Positions 1 to 5,017 of a DNA stretch of 5,017 bases are shown in pieces. How positions within the stretch are numbered: position 1 is the stretch's first letter; every line of letters starts with the position of its first letter. Made by a program: the position numbers and the translations under genes. Source of the stretch: Acidicaldus organivorans (GTDB taxonomy: Bacteria; Pseudomonadota; Alphaproteobacteria; Acetobacterales; Acetobacteraceae); assembly GCA_000759655.1 (NCBI GenBank), contig JPYW01001228.1, positions 1-5,017 on the forward strand. The letters run 5' to 3'. The notes below the pieces were generated by a model. That model was given only the letters and a program-made list of their open reading frames with translations. It was not told the origin of the DNA and did no database searches.

Positions 1-17
1 TCCCAGACCCCCCCCAA

Positions 18-35
18 GAGCCCTGTGAGCCCTGC
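18..35. repeat. Two 9-bp near-identical direct repeats beyond the terminator
   Basis: GAGCCCTGT (18-26) is followed directly by GAGCCCTGC (27-35). It lies just past the terminator, next to a run of eight C (8-15). The remaining bases 1-47 show no gene and are too short to interpret. Confidence 0.4.
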
Positions 36-47
36 ATGGGGGCCCGC

Positions 48-80
48 AAAGGAAAACCCCCGGGGGAGGGCCCCGGGGGT
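48..80 (-). terminator. Rho-independent terminator of the Hint-repeat gene
   Basis: Positions 56-65 (ACCCCCGGGG) and 71-80 (CCCCGGGGGT) form a perfect 10-bp stem with a 5-nt loop. On the minus strand the stem is followed by TTTTCCTTT (56 to 48, the first T being the last base of the stem). This is a strong GC stem plus a short interrupted U tract, about 40 nt past the TGA at 122-124. It marks the end of the transcript and supports a monocistronic unit. Confidence 0.85.
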
Positions 81-121
81 GGGTGCAGAAGGACGAAGCG
101 CACCGAGAAGGAAGATGTCTT

Positions 122-3100
122 TCAGGCCGCCCGTTGCACCCGGGCGGTGTTGGTACGCCAGCCAGCAGGCCGGGCGGCGAGCGTGAGGCTGAGCGTCCGG
201 CTCCGCGAGGAAGGCTCCAGAACCAGAAGCCCCGACCCGTCCGTCCAGCGCCCGTCGGGCTCCACGTCGTGGAAGCCACGGGCCAGCTCCGGCGCATCGA
301 GTGCAAGCTCCGTCCCATCGAGGGCCAGCCCGAGCAGCCGCACCCCGAGCGTCCGGCAGTCCTCGCAAGCTGGATCGAGACCAGCCGGCACGAAGGTCGA
401 GGAGCGCAGCTCCACCCGCTCCACCCCCGCCGGGATGATGACCTCGTTCTCCCCAACCGTGAGCACACCAAGCCGCCCTACGCTGGCCCACACCTCGCCG
501 AGCTCCACCGGCTCTTCCGCACGTTCGGCACCATACACCGGCAGACGCGAGAGCAGATGGGCCCGCGCCGAGGCCACCACCGGACCCTCGAACAGACGCG
601 GCAGGCACCCCTCCGCCGCACCCTCGGCCGCAGCACTCAGGTCGGGATGAAGCACAAACCCGTCCTCACCCTCGAAGTTGCCGCGGTTGCCCGCATCGAG
701 ATAGCTCTCGGAAGCAAGCCCCTCGGAGATCAAGAGATCGTGGCTCTCGAGCTCGACATGGTGGTAGGTGACGAAGCCCACATCCGCCTGATAGACGCTC
801 GCCCCGTTGAGCAGACGCTCGGCCGGAATGAGCGCATCCTGCCAGTGAATGGCATGCCCAGGCGAAACCCAGAGATCACGCTTGGGCAAATTCTCGCCGA
901 AGGCGTGCGCCCGGATGCAGACGGGGCGGAGCTTCTCGGGATGGGGATGCGCGGCGAGATAGAGGCTCCGCTTGCCCACCCACTTCACCTTGCGCACCGC
1001 ACCCGAGGCCGTCACCACCTCGTCCCCAGCCCGGATCCGCTCCACCGCCACCTCACCCGCAGGGGTTGCAATCCGCGTGCCAGGAGTGAAGCAGGGCGCC
1101 CCCACCGTGATGGTGAGATCCGAGTTGCTCGGCGTGAACACGTCGTTGGTGTTCACGCTGGGCGAAAGGTCGATGGTGTAATTGGCCGTGTTGCCAGGCG
1201 AGGAAACCGCGTCGATGACCAGATAGGGATGGCCGCTCGTCACACCCGAGACGAAGGTGACCGTATCCTCGTTGTTGTAGTTGGGCAGCGTCGGCAGGTT
1301 GATCACATCCCCCGGCGAAACGTTCAGCACGCCCGCGAAGAGATTGGGATCGTTGATCACGATGGTCGAGGGATCGAGCGTGATGGTGTCGCCCGCATAC
1401 ACCCCACCGTCCAGCGTGAGGGTCGCGCCCGACCCCTCCGTGATGTTGGGCATGTTGGGGCCGACGTAGCTGGTGACCGTCCAGTTAGCCCCCGCCTGCT
1501 CATAGACACTGTTGAAGCCGACATAGTGACCCGAGGAGGTCATCGTCCCCGCCGTCGCCGCCGAGGCCAGCATCAGCGTACCCGACCCCACCGTCACCTC
1601 ACCCATGAACGTGCCACCCGGATCGAGCGTCACGTCCGCCTCCGCCGAGGCCGCATTCACCGCGATGTAATTCGAGCCGCTGCCAGTGCTCTGGATCGTC
1701 CCGGCATTGACCAGATCAAGTGTCGATCCCGAAGCGTTGCTGACATAGACACCCTCGGGGCCGCTGATCATCCCGCCCGCGTTGTTGACGAGCGTTCCGT
1801 CACTGGTCATCGACACCCCGGCATTCGCCGTATTGCTCGCCAACACATTGGTGTTGACGATCGTCCCGGAGTTGGTGAGGTCAAGCGGGCCAGACGAGGC
1901 CACCGCATCGTAGTTGGTGGTGCTGATCACCCCGCCCGAGAGATTGCTGACGGTGCCAGAGCCCAAGGTCACACCGTCACTGCCCGTGCCGTTGACCAAC
2001 CCGGAATTGCTCAGATTGAGCGAGCCCGCCGCCGAGATGCCATCCACCGTACCATTGATGGTGCCGAGATTGACCACATCCAGCGTCCCCGCCGCGGCCG
2101 TCGCCACCACGCCGTAACGGCCCTCGATCAGTCCGCTCCCAGCATTGTCGATGAAGCCGCCTCCCGTCTCGACGCCGAACCCATAAACCGTGCCGGTCCC
2201 GTCAATCGTGCCCGTGTTGACCAGCGACAGCGGATCAGACGCCACCGCCGCGTTCCCACCCTCGATCAGGCCGGAGTTGTAAACCCCGAGCGAGCTCGCC
2301 GTCACCCCGTAGGTGCCGCCTTCGATCGTCCCGGAATTGGAGAGGGCAAGCAGACCGGCCGTACCCGCCACCGCCACGCCATCCACCCCGCCCATGATCA
2401 TGCCGGCATTGGTGACGTCGCCATACGCCGCATCCACCCCATCACCCAGCGCCACCGCGTCATTGCTGGTGCCGATGATGGTGCCGGCATTGGCCAGGGT
2501 GAGCAGCGACTCGGCATAGATGCCATCCTGACCACCCTGGATGACGCCACTCCCCTCATTGACGATGGTCGCGCCGCTGATATAGGTGCTGCCCCGGCTC
2601 GGCATGAAATTGTCAACCACCACCGCCCGGCCATAGGCCCCGGTCGCCTCGACGACGCCGCTATTGATCATCGTGTTCATGGCGCCCTGGACGAAGACAC
2701 CCGCGCCGTCCGTGCCAGTCGCCTCGATCGTGCCGCCCACATTGTTGGTGAGCTGAAGCGTGCCGACACTGTCCACCCCGGCGTTATAGCCGCTGATCGT
2801 CCCCGAGTTCGACACCTTGAGGTCGCTCAGGCCGTAGCCATCTCCCGCCCTGATGCCATCATAGCCGCCGGTGATCGTCCCGGCATTGGCAACGACGATC
2901 GTCCCGTAAGCGAGAATGCCGTCGTTCCCGCCGCTGATCACCCCGCCCGACTTGTTGACGATGGTGTCCGTGCCATAGACCGGCACATAATTGACGTAGG
3001 ACAACGTGTCCGCAAAGATGCCGTCGCTGAAGCTGCCCGTCGCCGTGATGGTCCCCGCGTTGGACACATCGAGCGTGCTGAAGGAGACAATCCCGGCGCC

Positions 3101-4435
3101 CTCATAGCCGCCGCTGATGATCCCGCCATGCAGGTTGGTGATGGTGGCCCGGTTGGTGCCATAGTAATTGTAGCCGACGAAGACGCCGGTCCCCCCCGTG
3201 CCCGTGGCTTCGATGGTGCCGGAATTGCTGAGGACGAGCGTCCCGCCGGAAGGGAGGTAGTTGGAGAGTGCCACACCCGTGCCGTCGAAAGAGCCGGAGG
3301 CAAGGATCGTCCCCGAATTGGCGATGGTGCCGCTGTCGAGAGCCACCCCTGTCCCGTTGTCCTCCTCCGCAACGACCGTGCCGGAATTGACCAGCGTCAG
3401 CGTCCCGTAATCGTTGGCGATCCCCTGCGCGGGGCCGTCATCGGAACCATAGGCGGTGATCGTCCCCGAATTGTTGACGCTCCCCCCCGCCATGTTCACG
3501 CCATACTCATTGCCATCGATGGTGCCGGCATTGTTCAGCGTGAGCGGGGCGTTGGCGTAGATCCCCGCACGGTCACCGTAGATCAGCCCCCCCGAATTGT
3601 TGGAAACGACGCCCCCTTCCCCCAGATAGACGCCGGTGGCATCATCGCCAAACACGCCGATCACCCCGCTATTGGCCAGGCTGATCACATTGCTCGCCGA
3701 CACGCCGTAGTAATAACCGCTGATCACGCCGTTGGACTCGAGATTGGTGATGGTCCCCGATTTCAGCGCCACGCCGGCATCGCGGCCGTAGATATAACCC
3801 TGGTTGGTCAGGGTAAGGGTCTGGCTGGCGCTGATGCCATGAGAGTCCCCCTCGATGGACGCGCCGTTCACATTGGAGATCGTGCCGCTGTTCAGCGCCA
3901 CGCCGGACCCACCGACTCCGAATCCGAAGATGTCCCCCTGGTTGGTCAGGGTGAGCGGGCCGGTCGCCAGGACGCCATCCGCCGGCGCATAATATCCAAC
4001 ATTATTTCCCTCAATAACTCCCTGATTGAGGATGGACCCGGCCGCCATGCTCACGCCCGCGGCGAAAGAAGCTCGGCCAACAGCCAAGATGTCATCCTGG
4101 TTGGTGAGGTCGAGCGTGCCGCCCGAGACGACGCCATAAGCGGGAGTGGAAGAGGCAAATCCATAGATCAACCCGCTATTGGTCACCATCCCGCCGTTGC
4201 CGAGCGAAAGCGCGATGCCGGAGTAGAAGCCACCGCTGTTGTCAGAGGGAGATCCGTCGATCGACCCCGCATTGACGATGGTGACCGGCGCAGATGCGGT
4301 CGGCGAGGCGACGAGCGGCGCGAAATCGGCACTGGTCGGTACGATGGTGCCGGTCGAGGTGACCGTCAGGGTCTCACCGGCGGTGAGATTGAGGGTCGAA
4401 CTGACGGACGTATAGGAACTGATGGTCGTTGACAT
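122..4435 (-). CDS. Hint_2 (Hedgehog/intein-like) domain protein with long N-terminal beta-helix repeat region
   Basis: The product has 1437 residues. I chose ATG at 4435 because a perfect AAGGAGG lies 8 nt upstream. An in-frame TTG at 4531 would add 32 residues, but it has no such site and overlaps the likely promoter. Domain order: short leader 1-50; about 35 'N-x-G-x-I-x-G' beta-helix repeats at roughly 51-925; beta-rich spacer 926-1114; Hint domain 1115-1254 opening with CFTPGT; C-terminal domain 1255-1437. No hydrophobic signal peptide, C-terminal barrel or RTX nonapeptides are visible. Residues 1-1114 contain no cysteine and only three lysines, a composition common in exported repeat proteins. 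By family knowledge Hint domains perform self-cleavage or acyl transfer at their first Cys. The inferred role is a surface or secreted adhesin-like protein that may process itself. The gene is complete, appears monocistronic and ends before a strong terminator. The reading frame and domain call are secure; the cellular role is not. Confidence 0.93.
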   Translation of the reverse strand: MSTTISSYTSVSSTLNLTAGETLTVTSTGTIVPTSADFAPLVASPTASAPVTIVNAGSIDGSPSDNSGGFYSGIALSLGNGGMVTNSGLIYGFASSTPAYGVVSGGTLDLTNQDDILAVGRASFAAGVSMAAGSILNQGVIEGNNVGYYAPADGVLATGPLTLTNQGDIFGFGVGGSGVALNSGTISNVNGASIEGDSHGISASQTLTLTNQGYIYGRDAGVALKSGTITNLESNGVISGYYYGVSASNVISLANSGVIGVFGDDATGVYLGEGGVVSNNSGGLIYGDRAGIYANAPLTLNNAGTIDGNEYGVNMAGGSVNNSGTITAYGSDDGPAQGIANDYGTLTLVNSGTVVAEEDNGTGVALDSGTIANSGTILASGSFDGTGVALSNYLPSGGTLVLSNSGTIEATGTGGTGVFVGYNYYGTNRATITNLHGGIISGGYEGAGIVSFSTLDVSNAGTITATGSFSDGIFADTLSYVNYVPVYGTDTIVNKSGGVISGGNDGILAYGTIVVANAGTITGGYDGIRAGDGYGLSDLKVSNSGTISGYNAGVDSVGTLQLTNNVGGTIEATGTDGAGVFVQGAMNTMINSGVVEATGAYGRAVVVDNFMPSRGSTYISGATIVNEGSGVIQGGQDGIYAESLLTLANAGTIIGTSNDAVALGDGVDAAYGDVTNAGMIMGGVDGVAVAGTAGLLALSNSGTIEGGTYGVTASSLGVYNSGLIEGGNAAVASDPLSLVNTGTIDGTGTVYGFGVETGGGFIDNAGSGLIEGRYGVVATAAAGTLDVVNLGTINGTVDGISAAGSLNLSNSGLVNGTGSDGVTLGSGTVSNLSGGVISTTNYDAVASSGPLDLTNSGTIVNTNVLASNTANAGVSMTSDGTLVNNAGGMISGPEGVYVSNASGSTLDLVNAGTIQSTGSGSNYIAVNAASAEADVTLDPGGTFMGEVTVGSGTLMLASAATAGTMTSSGHYVGFNSVYEQAGANWTVTSYVGPNMPNITEGSGATLTLDGGVYAGDTITLDPSTIVINDPNLFAGVLNVSPGDVINLPTLPNYNNEDTVTFVSGVTSGHPYLVIDAVSSPGNTANYTIDLSPSVNTNDVFTPSNSDLTITVGAPCFTPGTRIATPAGEVAVERIRAGDEVVTASGAVRKVKWVGKRSLYLAAHPHPEKLRPVCIRAHAFGENLPKRDLWVSPGHAIHWQDALIPAERLLNGASVYQADVGFVTYHHVELESHDLLISEGLASESYLDAGNRGNFEGEDGFVLHPDLSAAAEGAAEGCLPRLFEGPVVASARAHLLSRLPVYGAERAEEPVELGEVWASVGRLGVLTVGENEVIIPAGVERVELRSSTFVPAGLDPACEDCRTLGVRLLGLALDGTELALDAPELARGFHDVEPDGRWTDGSGLLVLEPSSRSRTLSLTLAARPAGWRTNTARVQRAA
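125..673 (-). other. C-terminal domain after the Hint module (residues 1255-1437)
   Basis: After the Hint domain the protein runs on for 183 residues of different composition, richer in Arg, Leu and Glu than the repeats. Around 1335-1410 it shows a block with Cys1357 and Cys1360 (ACEDCRTLGVRL), then LDGTELALD, then GFHDVEPDGRWTDGSGLLVL. The pattern 'D/C-R-x-L-G-V ... G-F/W-H-x-x-E ... RWTDG' is one I associate with C-terminal beta-sandwich segments of acetic-acid-bacterial Hint and glycosyltransferase-linked proteins. That association is from memory and needs a profile search. It could be a carbohydrate-binding or envelope-anchoring module. The last residues (ARVQRAA) show no barrel-type C-terminal aromatic. 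Confidence 0.5.
674..1093 (-). other. Hint_2 domain (residues ~1115-1254)
   Basis: The domain opens with Cys1115 in CFTPGTRIATPAGE, the classic Hint start: a nucleophile Cys, then G-T-x-I and a short strand. VERIRAGDEVVTASG (1132-1145) follows, the usual 'V-E-x-L-x-x-G-D-x-V' block. Further on come RPVCIRAHAFG (1170-1180), DLWVSPGHAIH (1187-1197) with the conserved SPxH histidine at 1194, and VELESHDLLISEGL (1227-1240), the typical late block. In Hedgehog and intein relatives the first Cys performs an N-to-S acyl shift, followed by hydrolysis, splicing or ester transfer. No intein-like C-terminal His-Asn plus Cys/Ser/Thr junction is visible, so N-terminal cleavage or ligation is more plausible than splicing. 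Catalytic activity is inferred. Confidence 0.88.
1094..1660 (-). other. Beta-rich spacer between repeats and Hint domain (residues 926-1114)
   Basis: The N-x-G-x-I rhythm stops near residue 925. It is replaced by a non-repetitive, beta-rich stretch containing DPGGTFMGEV (938-947), GDTITLDPSTIVI (1016-1028) and SPGDVINLP (1040-1048). Similar 'G-D-x-I-x-L' phrasing is common just before Hint_2 domains in bacterial repeat proteins. The stretch probably caps the solenoid and presents the processing junction, which ends in Val-Gly-Ala-Pro directly before Cys1115. It holds the only tryptophan seen before the Hint domain (W985). No named domain is recognised. Confidence 0.5.
1661..4285 (-). repeat. 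Coding repeat region: about 35 beta-helix repeats (residues ~51-925)
   Basis: The protein repeats a degenerate unit of roughly 20-30 residues. Its core reads like 'L-x-L-x-N-S/A-G-T-I-x-G' followed by a turn and 'G-V/I-x-x' before the next strand. Examples are NAGSIDG at 55-61, NSGTIEG at 700-706 and NAGTIQS at 910-916. Asn and Gly recur at fixed places, as expected for the ladders and turns of a right-handed parallel beta-helix of the haemagglutinin/autotransporter-passenger type. Copies differ in sequence and length, so this is an old, diverged array rather than a recent tandem duplication. Some units alternate between the NSGTI and the 'xxGGxISG' style (for example NKSGGVISG at 494-502), suggesting a two-unit higher-order period. 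Confidence 0.85.
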
Positions 4436-4443
4436 CCTGCCTT

Positions 4444-4450
4444 CCTCCTT
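4444..4450 (-). promoter_or_regulatory. Shine-Dalgarno sequence for the Hint-repeat gene
   Basis: On the minus strand AAGGAGG ends 8 nt before the ATG at 4435. This is a near-ideal match and spacing to the 16S rRNA anti-SD. It fixes the start at 4435 and rejects the longer TTG-started version at 4531. Confidence 0.9.
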
Positions 4451-4487
4451 CAGGGTGCGGCTTGGAACCGGGAGAGCTGCCTCCTGG

Positions 4488-4505
4488 CCCTGATCATGCT
4501 CAGGG
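4488..4505. repeat. Inverted repeat at the predicted transcription start
   Basis: Arms CCCTGA (4488-4493) and TCAGGG (4500-4505) flank a 6-nt centre. The element lies across the predicted start of transcription. It could be an operator for a dimeric repressor or a small hairpin at the 5' end of the leader. Six-bp arms can arise by chance, so the function is speculative. Confidence 0.35.
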
Positions 4506-4507
4506 AA

Positions 4508-4536
4508 GTCGTATCCGTTAATTTTGCGCAAATCAA
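4508..4536 (-). promoter_or_regulatory. Candidate sigma70-type promoter of the Hint-repeat gene
   Basis: Reading the minus strand, TTGATT (4536 to 4531) is separated by 17 nt from TACGAC (4513 to 4508). The -35 is a good match to TTGACA; the -10 has only three consensus positions, which alphaproteobacteria often tolerate. A run of eight T (4545 to 4538) sits just upstream of the -35 and resembles an UP element. The region is markedly more AT-rich than its surroundings. The implied transcript start is near 4501, leaving a leader of about 65 nt. Other sigma factors cannot be excluded. Confidence 0.4.
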
Positions 4537-4547
4537 GAAAAAAAAGA

Positions 4548-4557
4548 AACGCGCGTT
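4548..4557. repeat. 10-bp perfect palindrome upstream of the candidate -35
   Basis: AACGCGCGTT is a perfect palindrome lying about 12 bp upstream of the candidate -35 hexamer, next to the A/T tract. The position would suit an activator or repressor site. No specific regulator is recognised, and a short CG-rich palindrome may be chance. Confidence 0.3.
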
Positions 4558-4711
4558 AAGAATTTCATCCGGCGACGGGCCAGGGCAGGAAAGGGGCGGG
4601 TTTCGCGCCATCACGAACGAGCGAGACGGCGGGCTGGACGGGAGAGAAGGGGGCGCGTGGCGTGGCGACGCGGGGAAAATGTCTCCGATTTTGGGACAAT
4701 GGCGGATTTCC

Positions 4712-4744
4712 GAAGAATGATCCCAGGTTCTTGACGCATTCTTC
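4712..4744. repeat. 8-bp inverted repeat in the upstream region
   Basis: GAAGAATG (4712-4719) and CATTCTTC (4737-4744) are exact reverse complements separated by 17 nt. There is no T tract on either side, so it is not a terminator. It might be a two-half-site operator, but no gene start lies close to it within the window. Confidence 0.3.
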
Positions 4745-4980
4745 CCCGAACCGGGCAGAATCGGGACGGATTCCGGCCCGCCTCACCCCCATCAACGCCC
4801 TGCCCCGCCGGGCACACCGCCCAGCCACCCTTTGCTTCGCGCCGATTCTCCCCCCTTCGCTCCGCGCGCCCTCTTCCCCCCAGCGCAGCGCCGCGCGTGG
4901 TAAGGAATGTTAACCGCCTTCCGGAATGACCCGAATCGGACGCTCCTTTTTAACTATATACCTTCTCCCCCCTTCAGCCC

Positions 4981-5017
4981 CGCCACCCTGCCACGCCACC
5001 CTGCCACGCCACCCTGC
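4981..5017. repeat. 13-bp tandem repeat, cut by the window edge
   Basis: The unit CGCCACCCTGCCA occurs twice exactly (4981-4993, 4994-5006), followed by 11 bases of a third copy that reaches the end of the window. The copies are identical, so the array is recent or variable in length. The true copy number cannot be known from this window. Confidence 0.9.

Larger units (their letters stand above)
4436..5017. other. Non-coding upstream region, no convincing gene
   Basis: These 582 bases hold the leader, the candidate promoter and short repeats. Open frames on both strands here are short, lack ribosome binding sites and have low-complexity Arg/Pro/Ser compositions typical of GC-rich non-coding DNA. 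From about 4780 to the right edge the plus strand is strongly pyrimidine-rich (many C runs). No tRNA, rRNA or terminator hairpin was recognised. A gene beginning beyond 5017 on the plus strand would be divergent and could share this region. Confidence 0.6.

Noticed and set aside
1091..1093. Hint domain as part of a splicing intein
   Set aside because: No C-terminal His-Asn followed by Cys, Ser or Thr and no resumed host protein are visible; the segment after the Hint block is unlike the repeats before it.
1661..4285. Reading the repeat gene as a classical type Va autotransporter
   Set aside because: The repeats resemble passenger domains, but the C terminus is a Hint domain plus another soluble domain, not a 12-strand barrel ending in an aromatic residue, and no Sec signal is seen.
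83..4432. A 1449-residue open frame on the plus strand, opposite the main gene
   Set aside because: It starts with GTG without a ribosome binding site, yields an Arg/His/Asp-rich repetitive product with no domain, and is in exact codon register with the minus-strand gene. Its openness follows from the absence of TTA, CTA and TCA in that gene.
4436..4531. A 32-residue N-terminal extension of the main protein from TTG at 4531
   Set aside because: No Shine-Dalgarno sequence lies near the TTG. The segment contains the promoter -10 candidate and the strong SD used by ATG 4435, and the added residues do not form a signal peptide.
4731..4760. TTGACG at 4731-4736 as a plus-strand promoter
   Set aside because: No acceptable -10 follows at 16-19 bp (GGCAGA, GCAGAA and CAGAAT are poor), and no plus-strand gene begins in the window.
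4565..4913. Short overlapping open frames on both strands in the upstream region
   Set aside because: They have low-complexity Arg/Pro/Ser products, no ribosome binding sites and no recognisable motifs, and they overlap one another on opposite strands.
4901..4960. CtrA-like TTAA sites (4910-4913, 4950-4953) and a TATATA -10 element (4955-4960)
   Set aside because: The two TTAA copies lack the TTAA-N7-TTAA spacing, and no credible -35 stands at 16-18 bp from TATATA on either strand.

Overview
The window is dominated by one long gene on the minus strand (start codon at 4435, stop at 122-124) that encodes a 1437-residue Gly/Ser/Thr/Asn-rich repeat protein. The DNA is visibly GC-rich. A beta-strand repeat protein carrying a Hedgehog/intein-type 'Hint_2' domain points to an alphaproteobacterium. 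Proteins of this build are especially familiar from the acetic acid bacteria and relatives (Acetobacteraceae), but the assignment to that family is an inference.

Layout on the minus strand, reading from right to left: (i) 4436-5017 is an upstream non-coding stretch. It holds a candidate sigma70-type promoter, small inverted repeats, a good Shine-Dalgarno sequence and, at the right edge, a 13-bp tandem repeat cut by the window end. (ii) 1661-4285 encodes about 35 short 'N-x-G-x-I-x-G' repeats, predicted to form a long parallel beta-helix or solenoid. (iii) 1094-1660 encodes a beta-rich spacer. (iv) 674-1093 encodes the Hint_2 domain, with its nucleophile candidate Cys1115. (v) 125-673 encodes a 183-residue C-terminal domain. 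(vi) 48-80 is a strong Rho-independent terminator about 40 nt past the stop. The gene therefore looks monocistronic, with its own promoter and terminator.

The working model is an exported or cell-surface repeat protein whose Hint domain may cleave, or attach something to, the repeat region at the Pro1114-Cys1115 junction. No Sec signal peptide, autotransporter barrel or RTX repeats are visible, so the export route is unknown. No RNA genes, CRISPR arrays, insertion sequences or second convincing protein gene were found. A nearly full-length open frame on the plus strand is explained as a codon-usage shadow.
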